Positions 36,249-44,425 of a stretch of 62,784 nucleotides of DNA are shown here, piece by piece. The stretch covers positions 1-62,784 of the forward strand of contig VGFA01000014.1 in the NCBI GenBank assembly GCA_016869025.1, in the 5' to 3' direction. The position numbers and the translations under genes are program-made. The notes below the pieces were generated by a model that saw only the letters and a list, made by a program, of their open reading frames with translations, had not been told where the DNA came from and did not search any database. The DNA is from Armatimonadota bacterium. Its GTDB lineage: Bacteria; Sysuimicrobiota; Sysuimicrobiia; Sysuimicrobiales; Humicultoraceae. Positions within the stretch are counted from its first letter, which is position 1. Each line of letters starts with the position of its first letter.

Positions 36249-37402
36249 GCCCCACCGTCCAGCACCAGCAGGTGGGCGACCCCGAACCCAATGGTCACGC
36301 CCACGTCTTCACCTTCGCGGAAGATCCCCTCCTCGAGGGGACTGCGGCCGATGGCCTGTAGCAGTGTCCCCCCAACCTTCACCTCGTACTCCACCTGCGA
36401 GCCCAGGTAGACCGCGCGGCGCACTACGCCCCTCAACGTGCCGTCCCGCGCCAGGTGCACCGTCTCGGGGCGGACCACCACGCCGACACGTGCGCCTACC
36501 GGGGGGGCCGCTGTGGCCGGCAGCGCCGCTGTCGCCTGCGGAACTGCTCTGTCGTGTGGAAACGGCACGAGCGCCTCGATCCCATCCATGGCCACCCGGC
36601 ACTGCCCATCAAGGGTCTCGACCACCCGACCCTCCAGCAGGTTGACCTTTCCGACGAACTCGGCCACGAACGGGTTGGCCGGTCGCGCGTATAGCTCGGC
36701 GGGCGGGGCCAACTGCTGCATCCTTCCGCGGTCGAGCACGACGATACGGTCGGCCAGTGTCATCGCCTCGACCTGATCGTGGGTGACGTAGATCGCCGTG
36801 ATTCCGACCTCGCGCTGGATGCGCCGCAGCTCGACGCGCATCTGCTCGCGCAGCTTGGCGTCGAGGTTGGACAGGGGCTCATCCAGCAGCAGCACCCGAG
36901 GCCGGGTGACCACGGCCCGCGCCACCGCGACCCGCTGCTGCTGCCCGCCGCTGAGCTGGTCGGGCGAGCGCCGGGCCAGGCCCTCGAGGCCCACCAGCGC
37001 CAGGGCATCGGCAACGCGATCCCTCGTTTCTGCCTCGCCGACCCCGCGCACCCGCAGCCCGAACGCCACGTTCTCGAAGACGTCCAGATGGGGGAAGAGC
37101 GCGTAGGATTGAAAGACCATGGCGGTTCCGCGCCCGTCCGGTGGCAGGTGCGTCACCCGCTGTCCTGCCAGCTCTATCTCGCCCGCGGTCGGGGTCTCGA
37201 ACCCGGCGATGATGCGGAGCAGGGTGGTCTTGCCGCAACCGCTCGGCCCGAGCAGCGAGACGAACTCGCCGGCGTGGACCGCGAGCGACACGTCGTCCAC
37301 CGCGGTCACCGGTGCGCCGGTTGGATCGGCGAATACCTTGGTGACGCGGTCCACGCGCAGGGATATCTCGCCCGCGGGTGGTGGAGTCTCATGCGCCGAC
37401 AT
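36245..37402 (-). CDS. ABC transporter ATP-binding protein (FbpC/PotA type)
   Basis: A 385-residue ATPase from ATG at 37402, which overlaps the permease stop (TGATG). It has Walker A GPSGCGKTTLLRI, signature LSGGQQQRVAVARA, Walker B VLLLDEPLSNLDAK and a switch His in YVTHDQVEAMTLAD, followed by a C-terminal TOBE region. A longer frame reaching 38506 is only the shadow of the permease gene. With the two genes upstream it forms an iron(III)-type ABC importer. Confidence 0.94.
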   Translation of the reverse strand: MSAHETPPPAGEISLRVDRVTKVFADPTGAPVTAVDDVSLAVHAGEFVSLLGPSGCGKTTLLRIIAGFETPTAGEIELAGQRVTHLPPDGRGTAMVFQSYALFPHLDVFENVAFGLRVRGVGEAETRDRVADALALVGLEGLARRSPDQLSGGQQQRVAVARAVVTRPRVLLLDEPLSNLDAKLREQMRVELRRIQREVGITAIYVTHDQVEAMTLADRIVVLDRGRMQQLAPPAELYARPANPFVAEFVGKVNLLEGRVVETLDGQCRVAMDGIEALVPFPHDRAVPQATAALPATAAPPVGARVGVVVRPETVHLARDGTLRGVVRRAVYLGSQVEYEVKVGGTLLQAIGRSPLEEGIFREGEDVGVTIGFGVAHLLVLDGGA

Positions 37403-39102
37403 CAGAGAAACCTCCCCTGCACCGGGCTGTATCCTCGGCGGAGCATCAGCCCAATAATCCCGATGGCCACGATGACCAACGCCAGCAACACCAGGCTGTA
37501 GGCGGCGGCCGCGTTGTACCGCCCCGACCCCACCTCGCTGAGGATCTGAACGGTCATCAGGTTCCAGTTTGCCGAGACCAGGAAGACCGCGGCGCTGATC
37601 GCGGTCATCGCGCGCACGAACGCGAAGACCAGGGCCGAGAAGAATGCCGGCCGCACCAGCGGCAGCGTAACGCGCCTGAAGGTCACCGCGCTGGACGCCC
37701 CCAGGTTCGCCGCCGCCTCCTCGATCGAGGGATCTATCTGCCGGAGCACGGCGATGCCCGCCTGTATCCCCACGGGCACGTAGCGGAAGACGAAGCAGGC
37801 CACCAGGATCGCCATGGTGCCTGTCAACAGCAGCGGCCGCTGGTTGAACGCCAGGATGTAACCGATGCCGACCACGGTACCCGGCAGCGCGAAGTTGAGC
37901 AGAGAGGTCAGCTCGAGCCATCCACGCCCGGGGAACTTCCGGCGCACAACCAGGAACGCTATGGTCATGCCCAGCAGGCCGGAGATCGGGGTCGCGGTGA
38001 CCGCTATTGCCAGCGTGTCCCTGATCGTCTCCTGTCCCACGCTCAGCACGTACAGGAGCGCCTCCAGCGACGGCGTGTTGTCCACGCCCCAGGTCCGCGC
38101 AAGCGCGCCGGCGGCGATTACCGCGTAGAACAAGACCACCACCCCGGCGGTGGCCGCGGTGACACCGAACAGCAGCCAGGTGGCCGCCGGGCTGGTGGCC
38201 TTGAGCGACGAACGACCCGGCTTGCCCGTGACGGTCACATACCGCCGGCTGCCCACGATGAGGCGGTAGAGGATGAACGCGGTGACAGACGGCACCAGCA
38301 GCAGCACCGACAGCGCGGCGCCTGCCTGCAGGTTGAACATGCCGGTGATCTGCAGGTAGGCCTGCACCGAGAGCACCGGAAACGCGCTTCCGGCCAGCAG
38401 CAGGGGGTTCCCGAAGTCGGCCAGCGATTCGATGAACACCACAAGGAACGCGCTGGTGATACCGGGGACAGCCAGCGGCAGGAGCACCCGTCGGAAGACC
38501 GTCCACCGCCGCGCCCCCAGGTTGAGCGCGGCGTCCTCCAGGGTGGGATCAATCCCCTCCAGCACTCCGCGGAGCACCAGGTAGGCCACCGGCGCAAAGG
38601 TCATCACCTGCGCCAGCAGCAGCCCCTTGAAGCCGTAGATGTTGAAGTCCCGCAGGCCCAGCAGGCCCGAGGTGACGATCCCGCCCCGGCCGAAGAGCAG
38701 GATGATCGCGATCGACGAGACGAAAGGGGGCGAAACGATCGGCAGGATTGCCAGCAGGTGAAACAGCCGCTTGAACGGCACGGCCGTGCGGACCAGCGTG
38801 TAGGCGTAGGCGAACCCGAGCGCCACGCTGACGGCGGCGGTCAGCCCGCCTATCATCAGACTGTTGACCACGGCCCGCTGCACGTACCACGACCGCAACT
38901 GGTCGCGGTATGCTTCGAGCGAAAGCACGCCGCCCGGCGTGAGACTGACCAACAGGACGCGCACGAGCGGCCAGATGATGAAGATCAGCAGCGCGGCCTG
39001 GATCAGCGCGGCCGCCAGCAGTATGACCGGATCTGCGAGAAGCCGGCGCAGGCCTCCCCTGCCCTGTGGGAGACCCGCGCCGGTAACTACGGCACGGCTC
39101 AT
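37402..39102 (-). CDS. Fused ABC permease with two permease domains (FbpB/SfuB type)
   Basis: A 566-residue membrane protein with about 12 helices in two tandem permease domains. Each half has its own EAA-type loop: LEDAALNLGARRWTVFRRVL in the first and IEEAAANLGASSAVTFRRVT in the second. This duplicated architecture is typical of iron(III) importers such as FbpB and SfuB, and also of phosphonate-type relatives. It lies 3 nt after the binding-protein gene. Confidence 0.92.
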   Translation of the reverse strand: MSRAVVTGAGLPQGRGGLRRLLADPVILLAAALIQAALLIFIIWPLVRVLLVSLTPGGVLSLEAYRDQLRSWYVQRAVVNSLMIGGLTAAVSVALGFAYAYTLVRTAVPFKRLFHLLAILPIVSPPFVSSIAIILLFGRGGIVTSGLLGLRDFNIYGFKGLLLAQVMTFAPVAYLVLRGVLEGIDPTLEDAALNLGARRWTVFRRVLLPLAVPGITSAFLVVFIESLADFGNPLLLAGSAFPVLSVQAYLQITGMFNLQAGAALSVLLLVPSVTAFILYRLIVGSRRYVTVTGKPGRSSLKATSPAATWLLFGVTAATAGVVVLFYAVIAAGALARTWGVDNTPSLEALLYVLSVGQETIRDTLAIAVTATPISGLLGMTIAFLVVRRKFPGRGWLELTSLLNFALPGTVVGIGYILAFNQRPLLLTGTMAILVACFVFRYVPVGIQAGIAVLRQIDPSIEEAAANLGASSAVTFRRVTLPLVRPAFFSALVFAFVRAMTAISAAVFLVSANWNLMTVQILSEVGSGRYNAAAAYSLVLLALVIVAIGIIGLMLRRGYSPVQGRFL

Positions 39103-39105
39103 GTC

Positions 39106-40110
39106 TTATCGGCCGCCCAGCACCTCGTTGATCCAGCGGTTGACAAGGCGCAGGCGGTTCTTGCCCGCGAAGTCCACGTCGTACTTGATGAGCGGAACCA
39201 GGCGCAGCGCCGGAAGTCCGGGCTGGCGCTTTGCCTTGTCGCTCACCGGGAAGAAGAAGGTCTCGTGCTCGGCCAGACTGTTCTGCCCCTCGGGCGAGAT
39301 AATCCAGTCCACGAGCCGCCTCGCCTCGGCCTCACGCCGCGCTCCCTTGACGATCGAGATCGCCGGCGCCTCAAAGCCCACGCCCTCCTTGGGGAAGACC
39401 GTGATCAGGGGGTAGCCGCGGAAGTAGAGCTGGTATAGCGCTGGGGTGAACTGGATGCCTATCGCGACCTCGCCGAAGGCCACCGCGCGGGAGGGCGCTG
39501 TGCCGCTGGTGGTGTAGGTCTGAACGTTGGGATGGAGCTGCCTCATGTAGGCAAACGCCTTGTCCTCACCCATGATCTGCACCAGCGCAACCACCATGTT
39601 GTAGGCGGTGCCCGAGGTCTGCGGGCTCGGCATCTGGATTAGGCCCCGGAGCTGCGGGCTGAGCAGGTCCTGCCAGGAAACCGGCCGCTTGATCTTACGG
39701 TCGTCCAGTACCTTGGTGTTCAGGCCGAACCCCAGCGGGTTCATGTAGAAGCTTACCCAGTAGTTCTCCGGGTCGCGGAACCGGGCGTCGAGCGCAGCGG
39801 CGCCTGGTGAGGCGTAGGGCTGCGTGAGCCCGCGGATCTTGGCGTCCACGTGGTTCTCGCTGGGCGCGCCGAACCAGACGTCCGCCTGGGGATTCCCGCG
39901 CTCGGCCTCCAGGCGGGCCAGCGCCGGGCCGGTCGAGAGAAAGGTGATCCGTGCCTCGATGCCGGTGGCCCGGCTGAACGCGCCCAGGATCTTGCGCGCG
40001 TTCTCCTCGTCCACGCTTGAGTACACGGTCAGGGACGGCGCCTGCGCCCGCGCGGCGGATGCCGGCAGCAGCAGGGCAAACACAAGCAAAAACGCGAACC
40101 ATCGTCGCAT
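39106..40110 (-). CDS. Iron(III)-type ABC transporter substrate-binding protein
   Basis: A 334-residue exported protein with a signal peptide at 1-22 (FLLVFALLLPASAARAQA). It matches the Fe3+-type extracellular solute-binding family: LTVYSSVDEENARKILGAF, the segment GNPQADVWFGAPSENH, and SGTAYNMVVALVQIMGEDKA. The paired tyrosines that bind iron in FbpA are not clearly placed, so another small ligand is possible. First gene of the importer, divergent from gmhA across about 110 bp. Confidence 0.85.
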   Translation of the reverse strand: MRRWFAFLLVFALLLPASAARAQAPSLTVYSSVDEENARKILGAFSRATGIEARITFLSTGPALARLEAERGNPQADVWFGAPSENHVDAKIRGLTQPYASPGAAALDARFRDPENYWVSFYMNPLGFGLNTKVLDDRKIKRPVSWQDLLSPQLRGLIQMPSPQTSGTAYNMVVALVQIMGEDKAFAYMRQLHPNVQTYTTSGTAPSRAVAFGEVAIGIQFTPALYQLYFRGYPLITVFPKEGVGFEAPAISIVKGARREAEARRLVDWIISPEGQNSLAEHETFFFPVSDKAKRQPGLPALRLVPLIKYDVDFAGKNRLRLVNRWINEVLGGR

Positions 40111-40223
40111 TGGACAGTTCCTCCTTGATCGTGGGTCGCTTGAGGAGTTCCGCGCGGACAGCGGAACTTCCTTCCACGAGGCAGTCCGGTTCGGCCCGGT
40201 CCCACGGCCCCAGGAACCCGCCC

Positions 40224-40895
40224 GTGATTGACGAACAGGTGATCGTTGTGGCCAAAGAAGAGCAGTCCGAGCAGCGCGGCGCGGCTATGCGGCGCGTGCA
40301 GTCGCACCTGGCGGCGGGCATCGCGGTCGGGCAGGAGTGCCTGCGTGCGGACGCGGAGACAATCGCGGCGGCGGCGTGCCTGGTCATCGAGACCGTCTTC
40401 CGCGGCGGCAGGATCTACCTTTTCGGCAACGGCGGATCGGCCGCCGACGCCCAGCACCTGGCGGCCGAGTTCGTCGGGAGGTTCGCGTGCCCCAGGACCC
40501 CGATCCCGGCGGTCGCTTTCACGACGGACACCTCGGTGCTGACCTCCATCGCCAACGACTTCGGCTACGACCACGTCTTTGCACGCCAGGCTGAGGCGCT
40601 TGTGCGCGAGGGTGACGTGGTGATAGCGATCTCCACCAGCGGCGGATCGGCCAGTGTGGTCAAGGGGGCCGAGGCCGCCCGGCGCGCGGGCGCGAGGATC
40701 ATCGCGCTGACCGGCCAGGACGGCGGCGCGCTGGCGCCGCTGGCCGATGTGACGATCCGGGTGCCCTCGGAACAGACCGCATTGATCCAGGAAGCGCACA
40801 TTGCCATGGGCCACGCCATCTGCGCGGCCGTGGAGGAGGCGTGGGTGGCGGGAGACCAAACCACCGCACCGCGCGAGGGTACCGCCGGCGCATGA
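40224..40895 (+). CDS. gmhA: Phosphoheptose isomerase (SIS domain)
   Basis: Converts sedoheptulose 7-phosphate to heptose 7-phosphate for surface heptoses. The 223-residue protein (start GTG at 40224, AGGAA upstream; GTGs at 40239 and 40248 are alternatives) has a SIS domain with LFGNGGSAADAQHLAAEFVG, TSIANDFGYDHVFARQ and ISTSGGSASVV, and the late His in EAHIAMGHAICAAVE. No other heptose genes are nearby. It is coupled (ATGA) to the glycosylase gene tag. Confidence 0.9.
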   Translation: MIDEQVIVVAKEEQSEQRGAAMRRVQSHLAAGIAVGQECLRADAETIAAAACLVIETVFRGGRIYLFGNGGSAADAQHLAAEFVGRFACPRTPIPAVAFTTDTSVLTSIANDFGYDHVFARQAEALVREGDVVIAISTSGGSASVVKGAEAARRAGARIIALTGQDGGALAPLADVTIRVPSEQTALIQEAHIAMGHAICAAVEEAWVAGDQTTAPREGTAGA

Positions 40896-41470
40896 AGCGG
40901 TGCGCGTGGACGAACACCAATCCGTTGATGGTCGCCTACCACGACACCGAGTGGGGTGTGCCGGTACACGACGACCGCAGGCTGTTTGAGTTCCTGGTGC
41001 TCGACGCGTTCCAGGCCGGGCTGAGCTGGGCGATCGTCCTGAAGAAACGCGAACAGTTCCGCCGCGCGCTGCACGGCTTCGACCCGGCACGGATAGCCCG
41101 GTACACCGCGCGCGACCTCACCCGGCTGCTGGCCGACCCCGGCATCATCCGCAACCGTCTGAAGGTCGAGGCCACTGTTCACAACGCGCGGCGGTTTCTG
41201 GAAGCCCAGGCCGAGTTCGGTTCGTTCGACCGCTACATTTGGCAGTTTGTAGACGGACGCACGATCGTGCACCGGTTCCGCACCGTCGGCCAGATCCCCG
41301 CAACGAGCAGTCAGTCCGACGCGATGAGCCGCGACCTGCGCTCGCGCGGCTTCAAGTTCGTGGGCTCGACGATCTGCTACGCTTTCATGCAGGCGGCCGG
41401 CCTGGTGAACGACCACGTGGTGGGGTGCTTCAGGTATCGCGAGGTGGATCGGCCCGGAGGACCACCATGA
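40892..41470 (+). CDS. tag: DNA-3-methyladenine glycosylase I
   Basis: Removes 3-methyladenine from DNA. The 192-residue protein starts at ATG 40892 in an ATGA overlap with gmhA. The Tag zinc ligands are present: Cys4 and His17 near the start (MKRCAWTNTNPLMVAYH) and the late His/Cys in NDHVVGCF. The segment EFLVLDAFQAGLSWAIVLKK carries the conserved substrate-pocket Glu/Trp region. Length is normal. Confidence 0.95.
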   Translation: MKRCAWTNTNPLMVAYHDTEWGVPVHDDRRLFEFLVLDAFQAGLSWAIVLKKREQFRRALHGFDPARIARYTARDLTRLLADPGIIRNRLKVEATVHNARRFLEAQAEFGSFDRYIWQFVDGRTIVHRFRTVGQIPATSSQSDAMSRDLRSRGFKFVGSTICYAFMQAAGLVNDHVVGCFRYREVDRPGGPP

Positions 41471-43092
41471 GCGACTGGTACAAGGATGCCATCATCTATC
41501 AGTTGCACGTACGGGCCTTCCGTGACTCAGACGGCAGCGGCACCGGAGACTTCCGCGGCCTCATGGAGAAACTGGACTACGTTCAGGAACTCGGCGTCAA
41601 CTGCCTGTGGCTGATGCCGTTCTACCCCTCCCCGCTCAAGGACGATGGATACGACATCTCCGATTACTGCGCCGTTCATCCCGACTACGGCACGCTGGAC
41701 GACTTCCAGGAGTTCCTGGACGAGGCCCACCGCCGGGGCATGCGGGTCATCACCGAGCTTGTGCTCAACCACACCTCAGACCAGCACCCGTGGTTCCTTG
41801 ACTCTCGGCGATCGCCCGAGTCGCCCTATCGCGACTGGTACGTCTGGAGCACCACCCACAACCGATACCGGGATGCAAGGGTCATCTTCTCGGACACCGA
41901 GGTCTCCAACTGGACATGGGACCCCGCGGCAGATGCCTACTACTGGCACCGATTCTTCAGCCACCAGCCCGACCTGAACTACGCCAATCCCGCTGTGCAA
42001 GAAGCAATCCTGGGCGTGGCTGGGTTCTGGCTGGACCGCGGCGTAGATGGGCTTCGGTTCGATGCCGTTCCATATCTTTTCGAGCGCGAGGGCACCTCCT
42101 GCGAGAACCTCCCGGAGACGCATGCCTTCGTCCGGCGGCTACGGCGCTTCATGGACGAGCGCTACGGTGACAGGATGCTCCTGGCCGAGGCAAATCAGCG
42201 GCCCGAGGATCTCTGCGCATACTTCGGGGAAGGCGACGAGTTCCACGCGGCCTTTCATTTCACGCTGATGCCCAGGATGTTCATGGCAATCCGGCGCGAG
42301 GACAGGCAGCCGATCGTGGATGCCGTTATCCAAACACCACAGGCCCCTTTCACCTGTCAGTGGGTCATCTTCCTCCGCAACCACGACGAGCTCACCCTCG
42401 AGATGGTCACCCAGGAGGAGCGCACGTACATGCAGGCCGAGTATGCCCGAGAGCCGCGCATGCGGCTGCATCTGGGCATCCGGCGCCGGCTGGCCCCGCT
42501 GCTCGATAACAGCCGCCGGAGGATCGAGGTGTTGAACAGCCTGCTCCTCTCGCTGCCGGGCACCCCGAGCATCTACTACGGGGATGAGATCGGCATGGGG
42601 GACAACTTCTACCTGGGCGATCGCTCGGGCGTACGCACGCCCATGCAGTGGAACTCAGACCGCAACGCCGGGTTCTCGTCGGCGAACCGCCAACAACTCT
42701 ATCTGCCGGTGGTCGTCGATCCGGAGTTCCACTACGAGGCCGTCAATGTCGAGGCACAGCAGCGCAATCCGGCCTCCCTTCTGAACTGGATGAGACGGGT
42801 GATCGGCATCCGACAGCGGTTCCCCGTATTGGGACGGGGCGCGCTCGAGTTCCTCGAGCCGGCCAACCCGAAGGTGCTCGCCTACCTGCGGACGGACTTC
42901 GAAACCACGATCCTCTGCGTCGTCAACCTCTCGCGCTACGCGCAGCCCTGCGAGCTGGATCTCCGGCGCTTCGTCGGGCTGGTGCCGGTCGAGCTCTTTG
43001 GCAACACACCGTTCCCGCCGATTGGCGATCTTCCCTACTTCCTCACCCTCGGACCCCACAGCTTCTACTGGTTCCGCCTGTCCGGGCCATGA
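41467..43092 (+). CDS. treS: Trehalose synthase (maltose alpha-D-glucosyltransferase)
   Basis: A GH13 enzyme (541 residues) that interconverts maltose and trehalose. It starts WYKDAIIYQLHVRAF, and the catalytic set is D199 (GLRFDAVPYLFE), E241 (LLAEANQRPEDL) and the Asp in FLRNHDELTLEMVT; NHTSDQHPWF is also family-typical. TreS and the closely related oligo-glucosidases share these motifs; the YGDEIGMGDNFYLGDR and RTPMQW segments and the adjacent otsB favour TreS. Its ATG overlaps the end of tag, and its stop overlaps the otsB start. Confidence 0.92.
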   Translation: MSDWYKDAIIYQLHVRAFRDSDGSGTGDFRGLMEKLDYVQELGVNCLWLMPFYPSPLKDDGYDISDYCAVHPDYGTLDDFQEFLDEAHRRGMRVITELVLNHTSDQHPWFLDSRRSPESPYRDWYVWSTTHNRYRDARVIFSDTEVSNWTWDPAADAYYWHRFFSHQPDLNYANPAVQEAILGVAGFWLDRGVDGLRFDAVPYLFEREGTSCENLPETHAFVRRLRRFMDERYGDRMLLAEANQRPEDLCAYFGEGDEFHAAFHFTLMPRMFMAIRREDRQPIVDAVIQTPQAPFTCQWVIFLRNHDELTLEMVTQEERTYMQAEYAREPRMRLHLGIRRRLAPLLDNSRRRIEVLNSLLLSLPGTPSIYYGDEIGMGDNFYLGDRSGVRTPMQWNSDRNAGFSSANRQQLYLPVVVDPEFHYEAVNVEAQQRNPASLLNWMRRVIGIRQRFPVLGRGALEFLEPANPKVLAYLRTDFETTILCVVNLSRYAQPCELDLRRFVGLVPVELFGNTPFPPIGDLPYFLTLGPHSFYWFRLSGP

Positions 43093-43124
43093 GCGGCGGC
43101 GCAGGGATGAGCGGCGGCGCAGGG
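43089..43124. repeat. 18-bp perfect tandem duplication at the otsB start
   Basis: Two perfect copies of ATGAGCGGCGGCGCAGGG, in frame, giving two consecutive start codons and a repeated MSGGAG peptide. The first copy overlaps the treS stop codon. Confidence 0.97.
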
Positions 43125-43880
43125 CGCGACCGTCTTGCGGTCCTGCTGGACTTCGATGGCACGCTCGCCGAGATCACCGACCGGCCCGACGAAGCGCGCC
43201 TGGATCCCGGGCTTCGCGAGCTGCTGGAACGCCTGAGCCACAACCCCCGGGTCCTCGTGGCGGTCATCAGCGGACGGGCACTCGGGGACATCCGCCGGCG
43301 CATCGGCCTGGAGCACATCCTGTACGCGGGAAACCACGGTTTGGAGCTCGCAGGGCCCGGGTGGACGCTGGCGCACGATGCCGCCATGGAGGCCCAGGGC
43401 CTCGTCGGCGCGTGTTGCGACCGGCTCTCTCTTCGTCTGCGCGACGTTCATGGCGCCCTCGTGGAGAACAAGGGTCTCTCCGCCAGCGTTCACTTCCGTC
43501 TGGTTGCCGGTGAACAGGTCGAAGCGGTGCGGCGGATCGTGCTCGAGGAGATCGAGCGGGTTTCGGCGGGTCGCCTTGAGGCCAGGGAAGGCAAGATGGT
43601 CCTGGAGATACTGCCGGCGCTGGACTGGGACAAGGGAAAGGCCGCGCGCTGGCTGCTTGAGCGCGCCCTTGGTAGCGGTTGGGAGGCGCGGTGCGCGGTC
43701 GTCTATGTCGGCGACGACAGCACCGACGAAGACGCGTTCGTGGCGCTCGCGGAAGATGGGATCACCATCCGGGTGTCCCCGCACCCGCAGCCGACCGCCG
43801 CCCGCCACCAGGTGAGAAACGTCGGGGACGTGCGCCGGCTACTCGAAGCGATCGCGGGCTGGATGACCGCTCCTGCCTAG
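43089..43880 (+). CDS. otsB: Trehalose-6-phosphate phosphatase
   Basis: A HAD-superfamily phosphatase (263 residues) that makes trehalose from trehalose 6-phosphate. Motif I is LLDFDGTLAEITD, motif II lies around AVISGRALGDIRRR, and motif IV is YVGDDSTDEDAF, with LEILPALDWDKGKAARWLL before it. It is translationally coupled to treS. The enzyme that makes its substrate (OtsA) is not in the window. Its end overlaps the convergent adenosyltransferase gene by 4 nt. Confidence 0.93.
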   Translation: MSGGAGMSGGAGRDRLAVLLDFDGTLAEITDRPDEARLDPGLRELLERLSHNPRVLVAVISGRALGDIRRRIGLEHILYAGNHGLELAGPGWTLAHDAAMEAQGLVGACCDRLSLRLRDVHGALVENKGLSASVHFRLVAGEQVEAVRRIVLEEIERVSAGRLEAREGKMVLEILPALDWDKGKAARWLLERALGSGWEARCAVVYVGDDSTDEDAFVALAEDGITIRVSPHPQPTAARHQVRNVGDVRRLLEAIAGWMTAPA

Positions 43881-44425
43881 CCCTCCCATGGCAGATCAGG
43901 CACCCCTCGGCGGTGATTGAGCAGCCGTGCCAGCACGAACAGGCAATCGGAAAGCCGGTTGAGGTAGCGCAGGATCTCAGGGTTGACCTCGGCCGAACGT
44001 GCCAGCGTCACCGCGCGTCGCTCAGCGCGGCGGACCAGCGCGCGGGCCAGGTGGCAGATCGCCGCCGGCGCGCTTCCCCCGGGCAGGATGAACGCGTGCT
44101 GGGGCGGTATCTCTGCTTCCCAGCCGTCTATCAGGGCTTCGAGGGCCAGGACGGCGACCGCGCCGAGACCGGGCACCGCGCCTGGACCCGGGGCGGCCGG
44201 CTTCGGAGTAGCCATCTCGGAGCCCACCTCGAAGAGCGTGCGCTGGAACCCCTGGATGACCTCTGCCAGGCCCGCGTCCACGTGCACGGCCAGCAGTCCC
44301 AGCGCGCTGCAGGCCTCGTCGAGCGCGCCGTAGGCCTCGACCCGGAGGTCGTCCTTGGGCACGCGGCTCCCCCCAATCAGGCCTGTCTCGCCGCGGTCAC
44401 CGGTCCTGGTGTAGATCCTTGGCAT
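43877..44425 (-). CDS. Cob(I)alamin adenosyltransferase (PduO type)
   Basis: A 182-residue ATP:cob(I)alamin adenosyltransferase that makes adenosylcobalamin. Hallmarks are IYTRTGDRGETGLIGG (ATP-binding N-terminus), the RRAER segment, and LNRLSDCLFVLARLLNHR near the C-terminus. Its start overlaps the end of the S9 peptidase gene by 29 nt. No B12-dependent enzyme or cobalamin operon is adjacent. Confidence 0.94.
   Translation of the reverse strand: MPRIYTRTGDRGETGLIGGSRVPKDDLRVEAYGALDEACSALGLLAVHVDAGLAEVIQGFQRTLFEVGSEMATPKPAAPGPGAVPGLGAVAVLALEALIDGWEAEIPPQHAFILPGGSAPAAICHLARALVRRAERRAVTLARSAEVNPEILRYLNRLSDCLFVLARLLNHRRGVPDLPWEG

Noticed and set aside
37403-38506. N-terminal extension of the ABC ATPase frame to 38506
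   Set aside because: This stretch is an out-of-frame translation of the permease gene; the ATPase homology and start begin at 37402.
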